Shown here piece by piece: positions 1 through 8,216 of a stretch of 29,835 bases of DNA. The stretch is from CAYYGL01 sp964471235 (lineage in GTDB: Bacteria > Calditrichota > Calditrichia > RBG-13-44-9 > J075). The position numbers were made by a program, and so were the translations under genes. Each line of letters starts with the position of its first letter. Within the stretch, counting starts at the first letter, position 1. The DNA lies in contig CAYYGL010000040.1 of the NCBI GenBank assembly GCA_964471235.1, positions 1-29,835 on the forward strand, in the 5' to 3' direction. The notes below the pieces were generated by a model. That model was not told where the DNA came from and made no database searches. It worked only from the letters and a program-made list of their open reading frames with translations.

Positions 1-462
1 TACAACTGCAAAAAGAAATGACCCAAAAAATCAAAAAAATCATTCATCTCTTTACCGAAAAATCTGATCCTGAATTCTGTTGGCCAAGCCCATTGCAAAA
101 GTTACATTTTTATGTGAGTCAACTGGCCGGCAACCCTGCCGGTCGGGGGACACCCAATCCCCACCCGGATACCTTTATGACCGGCTTATATGGAAGCATT
201 TTATAGAATTTAACGTTGCAAATCACAATTTATCATAAGCACTGAATAACCAATCGGTTAATTAACATCCCCGCTCCGGGATTCCTGTTCCCCCTTGCAA
301 GTTGCAATCTCCACCTCCATTCATCCCGTAAACGCCATCGCCCTAATCTCATTAATCTTATAGACTTCACTGGCATCAACCGCACCTGGTATGAATTTTG
401 ATTTCTCCTGAGTATGAAAACATGATACCCATTTAACATTGCAACCAAAAGGAGGAATCGTT
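1..462. other. Intergenic or gene-flanking DNA, no convincing gene
   Basis: I see no gene here. Short open frames on both strands have low-complexity, unlikely translations. A G+C-rich inverted repeat (CCGGCA at 127-132, TGCCGG at 137-142, 4-base loop) has no T-tract after it. The last part holds the ribosome binding site of the following TonB-like gene. Confidence 0.5.
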
Positions 463-1104
463 ATGGCGCATTTCCGGATGCTTTACAAGAATCCCGAGGT
501 GGATGTCAGGCGAAAGTATCGCCGCTGGTTTCACTTCGCTCTAATTATCTCGCTGTTGTTGATGACTATCCTGTTTTATTCGTTTCAGAAATTTGAGCAT
601 TGCAAGAAACCAAACCTCACTCCCCTGCCCCCCATTAAAATGGTAAAGCCGCCCAAAACCACCCAGCCGAAAAAACCGGTGCCGCCCCGGAAACCGTTTA
701 TACCGGTGGAAGCGGAAGAAGATGAAGACCCGCCGGAAGATTTCGTCTTCCCAACTACTGAGATAGACTTTTCCCAGTTAATGAAGGATGTGCCGCCGCC
801 GTATGAAGAGCCGGAACCGGAATACGAATTTATCGCGGTTGAACAAAAGCCCCGGGTGATTAAAAGAGTTACCCCGGTTTACCCTGAGTTGGCACAGAAA
901 GTCGGTGCCGAGGGATTGGTGGTTGTAAAGGTGTTAATAAACACGAAAGGGGAAGTGGAAAAGGTCAAGGTGATAAAATCGAATCCGTTGTTGGATGAGG
1001 CGGCGCTCACTGCAGTGCGACAATTTAAGTTTCAGCCCGGTAAACAGCGCGACCGGTACGTAAAGGTGTGGATGAGTATTCCCTTTCGTTTCAAGCTTCG
1101 GTAA
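463..1104 (+). CDS. TonB-family energy-transducing protein
   Basis: This is a 213-residue TonB-type protein that would couple the inner-membrane proton-motive force to outer-membrane transporters. It shows a short basic cytoplasmic N-terminus, one membrane segment at about residues 24-41, a Pro/Lys-rich then Pro/Glu-rich periplasmic linker at about 50-115, and a C-terminal TonB domain from about 130. The domain contains the 'VTPVYPELAQ' entry and the 'AALTAVRQFKFQPG' motif typical of the family. The start at 463 follows GGAGGA at 451-456; an in-frame ATG at 439 lies upstream of that site and is unlikely. No exbB or exbD is adjacent, so it probably borrows them from elsewhere. Its partner transporter is unknown. 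Confidence 0.9.
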   Translation: MAHFRMLYKNPEVDVRRKYRRWFHFALIISLLLMTILFYSFQKFEHCKKPNLTPLPPIKMVKPPKTTQPKKPVPPRKPFIPVEAEEDEDPPEDFVFPTTEIDFSQLMKDVPPPYEEPEPEYEFIAVEQKPRVIKRVTPVYPELAQKVGAEGLVVVKVLINTKGEVEKVKVIKSNPLLDEAALTAVRQFKFQPGKQRDRYVKVWMSIPFRFKLR

Positions 1105-1390
1105 ACAGGGGAAGCAGAAAGTCGGTAATCTATAGCTTAGTAAATAAGTGAGGCGGTTTGGTGCTGAACGGCATGAGAGCGGGTGAACTTACCAGGAGGC
1201 AACACTCCCTTTGCGGATCCGCAAGGATTCTCTTTCCCGGGAGGAAGCAGGGGTGGCTCCCTGGGGGGCAACATAAACGGAACCGCCGGATGGAAGTTCC
1301 TCGCTCAAAAGATACATATTCCGGTCATGGTATGTTGCATGGCTCCACAAATTCTAAGACACCGGATTACGTCTGCCCGATATTATTTTT
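1105..1390. other. Non-coding spacer with possible RNA-like structure
   Basis: This 286-base stretch between convergent genes holds no convincing gene. It is richer in G and C than other spacers and has many local complementarities, for example the palindrome TTGCGGATCCGCAA near 1212-1225 and two GGCAAC blocks near 1197 and 1265. Its function is unknown. Open frames through it do not resemble proteins I know. Confidence 0.35.
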
Positions 1391-1422
1391 CACCGGTCAG
1401 GAATTCCCACTCCTGACCGGTG
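1391..1422. terminator. Strong hairpin between convergent genes
   Basis: A perfect 12-base inverted repeat (CACCGGTCAGGA at 1391-1402, TCCTGACCGGTG at 1411-1422) encloses an 8-base loop. It sits between the plus-strand TonB-like gene and the 3' end of the minus-strand DUF302-like gene. The nearest T-run on the plus strand (1431-1436) starts 9 bases after the stem and there is none on the minus strand. It is therefore a plausible transcript-end structure but not a textbook intrinsic terminator. Confidence 0.5.
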
Positions 1423-1439
1423 GGGGCAATCTTTTTCTC

Positions 1440-2453
1440 CTACTCCATCCCCAGTCCTGCCTGGATCTGCTTCTTCACCTCATCATGGATGGAGCCGGGC
1501 ATGCCCATGTTTTTCATGAATGCCCACTTCCCGGCATCTTCAAAATACATCTTCATGCGATACATCACATTTAGCATTTGCACTTTTACACCTTCATCCG
1601 TTTTCCGTACCACCACTTCCAGGGGATAGGCGCCGGCATGGGCAAGACCGGGACATTTAAATTTCTTGCGGGATTTATTGCTGCCGGCTTTAACAATCTT
1701 AAAAGACTTGCTGTCCATCGGTGTGCCGGTGGTGCCAAACAGAACCACATCATAGCCCGGCAGGGGTAATTCATATACCAGGTGCATTCCCCATTTCTCC
1801 CCGGCCTGGCTCAATCCTTCCCGAACCTTTGCTACGACTTCCTGAAAATCTTTGTCGGTTACAGTGGCTTCATCATCAATTTTACCGTCAAAGGAACCGC
1901 CAGCCATGACGCCCATGGTCTTACCAATATAGCCTTTCTTTCGTTTTTGACCATATTCCTTTTCACTAATCGTTCCCTGCACGACACTGGTAATCATACT
2001 GCGCAGCGCTTGCAAATGGGCTTCACTCATTGCTTCATATTTTTGATCGTCCATTAAAATGGTACGGTTAATGGAATGGGGATTCACTACCGATACGTGG
2101 ATGCCGTTTTCATCTTCAAACAAATTCACCCGGTCCACCACGGCAAACGGACCGGTAAAGGAATTGGCTTCCATGATTAGTTTTCCATAAGCGGAATCAT
2201 ATAACACAAATACCCGGGCGTTGTACGGACAATTCTCCGGAACACCGGCATCCACTTTTGCCAGCACCTGCCAACCGTTGTTGATGGCGCTGTTTTCAAT
2301 TGCTTTAGAAATCTCTTCAAAACTACCCTGAGCGGACTCAATAACATATTGATACACCCGGTATTCTTTCTTTTCATCTGCAAGCCCTATCGCTTGAAAT
2401 GCCATGATAATGACAACAAATAAACCCGTTAAGAAAGGTTTCAATATTTTCAT
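1440..2453 (-). CDS. Exported protein with two DUF302-like domains
   Basis: This is a 337-residue secreted protein of unknown function. A signal peptide is clear: basic 'MKILK', a hydrophobic core, and an 'AIGLA' cleavage region near residue 25. The first half has a DUF302-like pattern (repeated 'ENSAINNGWQVL'-type segment, then 'VNLFEDENGIHVSVVNP'). The second half repeats the same layout at lower similarity ('VREGLSQAGEKWGM', then 'MPLEVVV'-like strands), so it looks like an internal duplication. The start at 2453 was chosen because GGAGGAGA precedes it and a signal peptide begins there; the open frame extends upstream to 2585 through the terminator and is not credible. It follows the FadL porin gene, with an attenuating hairpin between them. 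Confidence 0.75.
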   Translation of the reverse strand: MKILKPFLTGLFVVIIMAFQAIGLADEKKEYRVYQYVIESAQGSFEEISKAIENSAINNGWQVLAKVDAGVPENCPYNARVFVLYDSAYGKLIMEANSFTGPFAVVDRVNLFEDENGIHVSVVNPHSINRTILMDDQKYEAMSEAHLQALRSMITSVVQGTISEKEYGQKRKKGYIGKTMGVMAGGSFDGKIDDEATVTDKDFQEVVAKVREGLSQAGEKWGMHLVYELPLPGYDVVLFGTTGTPMDSKSFKIVKAGSNKSRKKFKCPGLAHAGAYPLEVVVRKTDEGVKVQMLNVMYRMKMYFEDAGKWAFMKNMGMPGSIHDEVKKQIQAGLGME

Positions 2454-2479
2454 GGTTAGGTCTCCTCCAACGTTAAGCG

Positions 2480-2531
2480 AAATAAAAAAGAGGCACAGAA
2501 CAGCAATCGGATTACTGCTCCATACCTCTTT
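2480..2531 (-). terminator. Rho-independent terminator between porin and DUF302 genes
   Basis: Read on the minus strand, AAAGAGG pairs with CCTCTTT around an inner 10-pair stem with a CCG loop, followed by a T-rich run (TTTTTTATTT). Two inner positions pair only as G-U on the minus-strand RNA and would mismatch on the plus strand, which shows which strand folds. It would end or attenuate transcripts after the porin gene and lower DUF302 expression. Confidence 0.75.
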
Positions 2532-2550
2532 GAAATTAACGATAGCAAGA

Positions 2551-3882
2551 TTACAGGGTGATGGACACACTGGCATCCGCTTCAAACTGGTTCATTTTCA
2601 GCTCGATTGTCTGCTGGTTTGGCGCTTCAAAGGGATTGGGACCGACAACCGACTTGGAAGGTGCATACATTCCCGCCACATTGAGAGTGACCTTGGGTGC
2701 CAGTGCTTTGGAAAAGCCAAGGGTAAAGTGTTTTTCAATCACCCCGGGCGCCAGAATGTTGAACATCACTTCGCTATCGGGAATTGGCTGGCTGCCGGTC
2801 GAAAAGCCAGCGCGTACAGCAAATCCGGGAATCGGTTTCAATTGCGCCCCGATCTTCACCACGGTCATATCTTCCCATCCAAAGCCCCAGCCGCCATCGC
2901 TGCCTAACGGTTGGAAATTGGGATTGGGTTGGCCGTTTTGTAATACCGGGGAATTATTCTGCAAATCCAGCGGATGGGCAATGGAAGCAATATCGCTGTA
3001 CATAATTTTTTGAATATCGGCTGCCAGGGTAATGATGGGGGTCGCTTTCACTGCTACCCCAACCGTCCAGTTCGCCGGAATATCGAAATCACCCTGCTCG
3101 GCAAACAAACCGGCATATTTATCAAATTCACTCATGCTAATTTTGGTTTGATAAGAAGCCCCAAGGGAAACGATGCCGAAATCACCCAGATAACCCACCC
3201 GGGCGCCAAAACCGGTGGAATTTGCATTTCCATTGTTGGTCAATTTTGTCGGGTCGCTTGAAAATCCACCAAAAGCAAAAAGCCCTTCCGCTTTGAATTG
3301 CTGAAATGCAAAAATTCCCGTTAACCCAATTGATTGATTGGGAGCGAATTTGTAGGCAAACGTTCCGGCAACAAATAATTGTGCCAGGTTTACACCGGTG
3401 GGTGGATTAAAGGTTAATTGAGGATTATCGAAGGTCTTGGTGGGATAATCGGTATTCATTCCGCCGTTGCCATAGATGGCTAATCCCAGGGCAAGACCGG
3501 TGGGTGTGGTAATGCTGACCGCCGCAGAAGGCACTACAAACCATTTGGAGTCGCTCTTCACAGTGCCCGGTGTTAAGGGAAAGGTTCCCGGAAAACCGGA
3601 AGGATTACCGGAGACGGTATATTCCCGATTGGGATTAAACAGTGCCGTTCCAATGTAAACTTGTCTGCCCAGAAAAGAAATTACCGCCGGGTTGGTGGCA
3701 ACACCTAACGGGCTTAAATACAGCGCTACCCCGGCACCCGCCATGGCTTTATATCGAGTTCCATAACCATGAGCAAAATAACCGTTCGTAGCATACATTT
3801 CACTGCCGAGTAAACCAATCAAAAGAAATGTGCTGAGAAAAACCATAAGACTTTTTTTAGAACTGCTTCTTCCGGTACTCAT
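2551..3882 (-). CDS. FadL/OmpP1-type outer-membrane transport protein
   Basis: This is a 443-residue outer-membrane beta-barrel of the FadL/TodX family, which carries hydrophobic substrates across the outer membrane. A signal peptide ends at about residue 31 (MYA|TNGYFAHGYG). The mature start 'NGYFAHG', then 'MAGAGVALY' and 'ATNPAVISF', is the family signature. The rest alternates in beta-strand fashion and ends in a terminal strand-like 'DASVSITL'. The start is set by AGGAGG eight bases upstream. In sulfur-oxidation islands such a porin could admit poorly soluble sulfur compounds or organosulfur substrates; that is inference from position only. Confidence 0.88.
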   Translation of the reverse strand: MSTGRSSSKKSLMVFLSTFLLIGLLGSEMYATNGYFAHGYGTRYKAMAGAGVALYLSPLGVATNPAVISFLGRQVYIGTALFNPNREYTVSGNPSGFPGTFPLTPGTVKSDSKWFVVPSAAVSITTPTGLALGLAIYGNGGMNTDYPTKTFDNPQLTFNPPTGVNLAQLFVAGTFAYKFAPNQSIGLTGIFAFQQFKAEGLFAFGGFSSDPTKLTNNGNANSTGFGARVGYLGDFGIVSLGASYQTKISMSEFDKYAGLFAEQGDFDIPANWTVGVAVKATPIITLAADIQKIMYSDIASIAHPLDLQNNSPVLQNGQPNPNFQPLGSDGGWGFGWEDMTVVKIGAQLKPIPGFAVRAGFSTGSQPIPDSEVMFNILAPGVIEKHFTLGFSKALAPKVTLNVAGMYAPSKSVVGPNPFEAPNQQTIELKMNQFEADASVSITL

Positions 3883-3955
3883 AATAACCTCCTTTTGTAT
3901 TAGTTGGAGATAGAATCCCTTGCCGAATCATCGTGCAATACCTATCGGCAGTAGC

Positions 3956-3984
3956 AATTTATACATTTGAAACATAATGGGCAA
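3956..3984 (-). promoter_or_regulatory. Possible sigma70-type promoter for the porin gene
   Basis: On the minus strand TTGCCC (-35, 3979-3984) and TAAATT (-10, 3956-3961) are separated by 17 bases; each matches 4 of 6 consensus positions. It lies 74 bases upstream of the porin start and would give a leader of about 65 bases. The consensus for this organism is unknown. Confidence 0.3.
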
Positions 3985-4013
3985 TAACTATTGGATTTTT
4001 CATCATTGCCCAT
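3977..4013. promoter_or_regulatory. 9-base inverted repeat overlapping the porin -35 region
   Basis: ATGGGCAAT (3977-3985) and ATTGCCCAT (4005-4013) form a perfect inverted repeat with 19 bases between. One arm covers the proposed -35 hexamer of the porin gene, as an operator would. It could instead be a transcript-end hairpin for the etf operon, but no T-tract follows. Confidence 0.35.
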
Positions 4014-4079
4014 CCCCCTGTTTTCAATTCCATTAGGTCAGTAAACGATAGCATCACCTCCTCTCTAACCTTTCCGTTT

Positions 4080-6167
4080 TTAAAGTGCCTCGGCGACCAG
4101 ATCAATGATATCCTTTACCTCGATTTTCCCCTCGTTTCCGGAAGTTTTTACTGCATCGGAGTACATGGTATAATCTTTGGGACAGGCAACCACAAAATAA
4201 TCCACTTTGCCCAGCGAAAGTGCTTCCTTAATTCGGTTTTCGCTGGGGCGCTCTTCCAGCCCGGAATCATCCATCCAGATGCGCCCGCCCCCGGCGCCGC
4301 AACAGAAGGAATTGCTTTTGCAACGCGGCATCTCTATCAAAGTCACCCCCAGAGCCCCGAGGATTTTTCGCGGGGCGTCAAACTCGCTGTTGTATCTCCC
4401 CAGGTAGCAGGGATCATGGTAGGTAACGGTATAGTTCAGCTTCCGGGAGAACTTCAACTTACCTTCCTCCATTAGCCGCATCAGCAAACCGGTATAGTGG
4501 TAAATTATGAAGTTGCCGCCAAATTCCGGGTACTCATTGCGGATGGTATTAAACGTATGGGGATCGGTGGTAAAGATTTTATCGAATTTGGCGCGTTCCA
4601 GCACCGCCAAGTTTTCTTCCACCAGCATCTCGTAAAGCCCTTCTTCGCCAATCCGCCGCACATCGTTGCCGGCGTTCTTCTCACCATCATATAAGATGCC
4701 AAAATCCACCCCGATGCTGTTCAACACCTCGGCAACCTTGCGAGACAGCCCCTGGATGCGCTGGTCAAACGAGGCATAATCGCCCACAAACCAGAGGTAC
4801 TCGGCTTTCTCTTTGCGCACATCTTTTATCTTAAATTCCAGGTCTTTGGTCCATTTGCCCCGGGTGCGTTCCGGTTGTCCAAAGGAGTTGCCGTAATCGC
4901 CGATGTTCATCAGGGCATCCTGCAGGGAATCTTCCAGGGTGCCTTCATCCACCAGGCGGCGGCGCATCTGCACAATCGAGGTCAAATGCTCAATCCCCAC
5001 CGGGCAGGCTTCCACACATGCCATACAGGTGGTGCATGCCCACAGGGTCTCCGGTTTGATCACATCTCCGGCAACCTTAACCTTATCCATCTTACCGGCG
5101 GGAAATTTGGAATCGCCGTTCAGTTTCTGCCCGAACCATTCCGGGCTGCCCACCACTGAATCGGCATAGGTACGCATGTCTAAAATCAAATCGCGTGGGG
5201 AGAGGGGGGCGCCGGAATTGCGCGCCGGGCAGGCATAATGACAACGACCGCATTTGGTACAGGCGTCAAAATCCAGCAACTCCTTCCAGGTGAAATCCAG
5301 AATACTGCCATAGCCCATGCCCTTCTTCATTTCCTCCTCGGAAACCCGGGGGAGCACCCGTACAGCGTCCTCTTCATGGAACATCAGGTTGGCAAAATCC
5401 AGCAGGATGTGCATGGCTTTGGAATACGGGATATAGGCGATAAAGAAGAGAACCATCACCGCATGGAACCACCAGATATAAGGATGCCAGGTATTGGCTG
5501 TGGTCGGACTAAAAAAAGCGGCAATGGTCCATCCCACCGGGGACCAGACTTCAAAAGATGGCATCTTATCCGCGGCAATGCGAAAGCCTTCAATAAAGAA
5601 GCCGGTTAAGCCGATTAGAAACAGGAGCCACAAAAAGATTTTGTCATCGGTGGCATACCCGGAGCGGTTATATTCTCCCGGCTGGCGGTCCACCCGGTGG
5701 TAATCCAACTGGGGCGGTTTAATAGCGGTTCGCCGCACCATCATCATCAACAAGCCAACCAGGAATAAGACTCCGAAAATATCCAGGATGACCGAAAACC
5801 AGAGATAAAAGGTGCCTTTTAAGATGCGGAAGCCGAATAGCAGTTCCAGAAAGTCATGATCGATGGCGACAATGACGGTGCCGATGAAGAGAAACACGAA
5901 TCCCCAGAAAATCATCCAGTGGGCGACCCCGGCATAGGTGTCCCGTTTCACAATGGTGGAATGCTTCACCATGGTGCCCAACGCATTCATAAAGCGCTGC
6001 CCCAGGCGGTTAAAACGCATTGCCGGTTTCCCCCTGCGGTATTTTTGAATCCGACGATAAAATCCATACAGAAACACGGCAATGGTACTAAAGCTAACGA
6101 CGTAAAAGATCAACTGCATGAAAAAGGAGAAATGACGAAAAACTTCACGGGTTGGTAACTCAGGCAT
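4080..6167 (-). CDS. etfD: Membrane ETF:menaquinone oxidoreductase (EtfD/EMO, HdrE-HdrD-like fusion)
   Basis: This 695-residue membrane Fe-S protein would pass electrons from reduced EtfAB to menaquinone. The N-terminal part has about five helices (near 12-37, 78-103, 117-143, 176-198, 230-255) with membrane His candidates H83 and H235, as in the NarI/HdrE-type cytochrome b domain. Two [4Fe-4S] motifs follow (C303/C306/C309/C313 and C378/C381/C384/C388). The C-terminal half is HdrD-like: the last CCG motif is intact ('HDPCYLGRYNSEF' then 'SFCCGAGGG'), but the first CCG repeat has lost all its cysteines. GGAGGAGG precedes the start. Placement after etfBA matches type II sHdr islands and EtfD/EMO proteins of acyl-CoA oxidizers. 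Confidence 0.9.
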   Translation of the reverse strand: MPELPTREVFRHFSFFMQLIFYVVSFSTIAVFLYGFYRRIQKYRRGKPAMRFNRLGQRFMNALGTMVKHSTIVKRDTYAGVAHWMIFWGFVFLFIGTVIVAIDHDFLELLFGFRILKGTFYLWFSVILDIFGVLFLVGLLMMMVRRTAIKPPQLDYHRVDRQPGEYNRSGYATDDKIFLWLLFLIGLTGFFIEGFRIAADKMPSFEVWSPVGWTIAAFFSPTTANTWHPYIWWFHAVMVLFFIAYIPYSKAMHILLDFANLMFHEEDAVRVLPRVSEEEMKKGMGYGSILDFTWKELLDFDACTKCGRCHYACPARNSGAPLSPRDLILDMRTYADSVVGSPEWFGQKLNGDSKFPAGKMDKVKVAGDVIKPETLWACTTCMACVEACPVGIEHLTSIVQMRRRLVDEGTLEDSLQDALMNIGDYGNSFGQPERTRGKWTKDLEFKIKDVRKEKAEYLWFVGDYASFDQRIQGLSRKVAEVLNSIGVDFGILYDGEKNAGNDVRRIGEEGLYEMLVEENLAVLERAKFDKIFTTDPHTFNTIRNEYPEFGGNFIIYHYTGLLMRLMEEGKLKFSRKLNYTVTYHDPCYLGRYNSEFDAPRKILGALGVTLIEMPRCKSNSFCCGAGGGRIWMDDSGLEERPSENRIKEALSLGKVDYFVVACPKDYTMYSDAVKTSGNEGKIEVKDIIDLVAEAL

Positions 6168-6361
6168 GAATTCCTCCTCCGGTTTGGTTTCAAAAGGGTA
6201 TAAAGGGTATAGGGAACAGGGTACTGTGTTTCAGGTTCAACGTTTGGGTTGCCAATTATACAGCGTTTATCCGGTTTCCCCTTTTTAATCTTTAATCTTT
6301 AATCTTTAATCTTTAACCTTTAATCTTTTTCCGATGCACCCCATTCCCTATCCTAATTTTA
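6168..6361. repeat. Intergenic heptamer repeats (TTTAATC)n and GGGTATA-like words
   Basis: This spacer between etfA and etfD holds six or so copies of a 7-base unit, TTTAATC, at 6285-6327, one with A to C variation. A second heptamer family (AGGGTATA-like) lies at 6196-6215. No hairpin with a T-tract was found for the minus strand. The same TTTAATC unit recurs at 13493-13531. Confidence 0.7.
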
Positions 6362-7324
6362 TCAGCCTTTCAACTTCTCCGTCAGGGCGGGCACCACATC
6401 GAACAGGTCTTCGGTAACGCCGTAATGGGCGTAATCGAAAATGGGTGCGTTGGGGTCGGTATTGACAGCGATGATCAACTCGGCATCCTTCATCCCTTCG
6501 ATATGTTCCGGCGCCCCGCTGATTCCCAGCGCCAGGTAAAGTTTCGGTTTCACCTTCACCCCGGATTTCCCCACCTGGCGGGTTTTGGGCATCCATTTGT
6601 TATCCACAATGGGGCGGGAAGAGGAGACCGCACCTCCCAGGGCATCCGCTAATTCCTGCGCCATGGGAATGTTGTCTTCGCTCTGAATTCCCCGACCGAT
6701 GCTGACCAGGATGTCCTGCTGGGTGATATCCACATCCCCGCCTTCCGGCTGGATAAGCTGCTTAAAATGCACCTTTGTATCATCCAAGCCCGATACAGCG
6801 ACATCTTCCACTGCCGGACTGCCGTCTTTTTTACCGGCATCTGCCGGGAAAGACCCGCCGATGATCGAGATGATGCACTGTTCCCCCTGGAAACGGGATT
6901 CGGTGTTCATTTTTCCACCGTAGAGCGAACTGACCGCTTTTACGGTACCGCCGTCCATTGAGACATCCGTTCCATAAGCCACCAACGGCAACTCCAGCTC
7001 TGCCGATACGGCGGAAGCCATATCCATTCCCATGGAGGAATACGGCACCAGGGTAATTTTAGGCTGCCGGGCTTTTACCACTTCCACCAGGGCTTTGCTG
7101 TAGGTTTCCGGGTTAAAATTTGCCAGGTTGGGATGATCCACATACAACACCTTATCCGCTGCACCCAATTGGCTGGCAAGGTCTTTGACACCGCTGCCCA
7201 TCAGCACCACCAGTAAGCTGCCGCCCAGGGCGTCTGCTAATTCCCTTCCTTTCCCTAATAATTCAAAGGTAACGTCATCCAACGTTCCGTTTAATTGTTC
7301 TGCCACGACTAAAACGTTGCTCAT
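6362..7324 (-). CDS. etfA: Electron transfer flavoprotein alpha subunit
   Basis: This 320-residue EtfA would form the FAD-containing heterodimer with the product of the gene just upstream. The C-terminal third carries the FAD-domain signatures: 'SIGRGIQSEDNIPMAQELA', 'SSRPIVDNKWMP', 'VGKSGVKVKPKLYLALGISGA' and 'NTDPNAPIFDYAHYGV'. The N-terminal half is the usual variable Rossmann-like domain. Its ATG overlaps the etfB stop as TAATG, so the two are translationally coupled. In this context it probably takes electrons from the sHdr/LbpA reaction rather than from acyl-CoA dehydrogenases, none of which is in the window. I cannot tell from sequence alone whether it is a bifurcating type. Confidence 0.95.
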   Translation of the reverse strand: MSNVLVVAEQLNGTLDDVTFELLGKGRELADALGGSLLVVLMGSGVKDLASQLGAADKVLYVDHPNLANFNPETYSKALVEVVKARQPKITLVPYSSMGMDMASAVSAELELPLVAYGTDVSMDGGTVKAVSSLYGGKMNTESRFQGEQCIISIIGGSFPADAGKKDGSPAVEDVAVSGLDDTKVHFKQLIQPEGGDVDITQQDILVSIGRGIQSEDNIPMAQELADALGGAVSSSRPIVDNKWMPKTRQVGKSGVKVKPKLYLALGISGAPEHIEGMKDAELIIAVNTDPNAPIFDYAHYGVTEDLFDVVPALTEKLKG

Positions 7325-8088
7325 TATTTAATCCCCCTTTCTTTAAGGATGTTAACGATTTTCTCGGCGATTTCTTCTGGCGAGCCTTCCAGCATTTCCG
7401 CACCGTGCCCGGTTTCCGGTTTATACATGCGTTCCACTTCGGAACCCACGGCAACGCTGACATCTGCGGCGCTGACTTCTTCCAAATCGGTATTGCGCAT
7501 TGCCTGGCGCACCCGGCTGACCGGTGCATAGCGGGGGGTCTGGCGGGCTGCCTGGATGCCCAGCACTGCCGGCAAGTCCACCTCGAATTCTGCCATCACC
7601 CCTCCGGCGTATTCCTTGGAAACATTGGCTTTGCCGTCGCTGAGGGATACCCCGGTAACCACGCTCACATGCGGCACTCCCAGGTAATGTGCCAACAGTA
7701 CCGCCACCTGACCATCGCGTTCATCCACCGCCTGAACGCCGGTTAACACCAGGTCGTATTCCATGGATTGCAGCGCATTGGCGAACGCCCGGGCGGCAAC
7801 ATGTGCCTGTACTGCCGCACCAAAGTCGCCGGTGACCTTCACCACCCGATCTGCGCCTTTGGCGGCCGCCGTGAACAACGCCTTATCAATATCTTCACCA
7901 TCCAATGCCATGGCGATCACCGTAGCGCCGCTGTCCTCTTTTAGCAGCAACGCTTCCTCCAGGGCATGATCATCAAATTCATTAATCTTATACTTGAGCC
8001 ATTCCCGGTTTAAATCCTTCCCGGAATCATCTAACTCCAACTCCTCTACTAAATCAGGCACCTGCCTGAGTGGCACAACGATGTTCAT
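7324..8088 (-). CDS. etfB: Electron transfer flavoprotein beta subunit
   Basis: This 254-residue protein is EtfB. It shows 'LNREWLKYKINEFDDHALEEAL' near residues 25-47, 'KGADRVVKV' near 76-84, 'VLTGVQAVDERDGQVAVLLAHYLGVP' near 115-140 and 'PAVLGIQAARQTPRYA' near 174-189. All of these are standard EtfB positions, the second and third being in the nucleotide-binding region. AGGAGG precedes the start by six bases. It is followed directly by etfA (1-base overlap) and then by the membrane oxidoreductase, giving the order etfB-etfA-etfD. This trio is the hallmark separating type II from type I sHdr islands. Confidence 0.95.
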   Translation of the reverse strand: MNIVVPLRQVPDLVEELELDDSGKDLNREWLKYKINEFDDHALEEALLLKEDSGATVIAMALDGEDIDKALFTAAAKGADRVVKVTGDFGAAVQAHVAARAFANALQSMEYDLVLTGVQAVDERDGQVAVLLAHYLGVPHVSVVTGVSLSDGKANVSKEYAGGVMAEFEVDLPAVLGIQAARQTPRYAPVSRVRQAMRNTDLEEVSAADVSVAVGSEVERMYKPETGHGAEMLEGSPEEIAEKIVNILKERGIK

Positions 8089-8216
8089 CTTTTACCTCCT
8101 GTTATAGGTTTTGTGATTGGTTTTACAACTTTCCAAGGGAGATGTGATATGGGGAGAGGGTATAGGGGTCACCAAGAATACATACCTTATACCCTATACC
8201 CATTCCTTTCCCATAT
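8089..8216. repeat. Spacer with GGGTATAGGG inverted repeat
   Basis: GGGTATAGGG (8158-8167) and CCCTATACCC (8192-8201) form a perfect 10-base inverted repeat with a 24-base loop between the radical SAM gene and etfB. Related GGGTATA words occur at 6196-6215. It looks like part of the intergenic repeat family rather than a terminator, since no T-tract follows on the minus strand. Confidence 0.5.

Noticed and set aside
18..206. Small plus-strand gene at the window start
   Set aside because: No ribosome binding site, an unlikely composition and a hairpin inside it.
1158..1290. Words resembling signal recognition particle RNA (GGTGCTG, GGGTGAAC, CCAGG, GGAAGCAG)
   Set aside because: The conserved core around the GGAA tetraloop is not contiguous and the 5' partner strand of the helix is missing, so the resemblance is probably chance.
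1158..1574. Plus-strand open frame of 138 codons
   Set aside because: It runs into the 3' end of the DUF302-like gene on the other strand and its product has no protein-like pattern.
2454..2585. Longer N-terminus for the DUF302-like protein
   Set aside because: The extension crosses an intrinsic terminator and lacks a ribosome binding site; the signal peptide starts at 2453.
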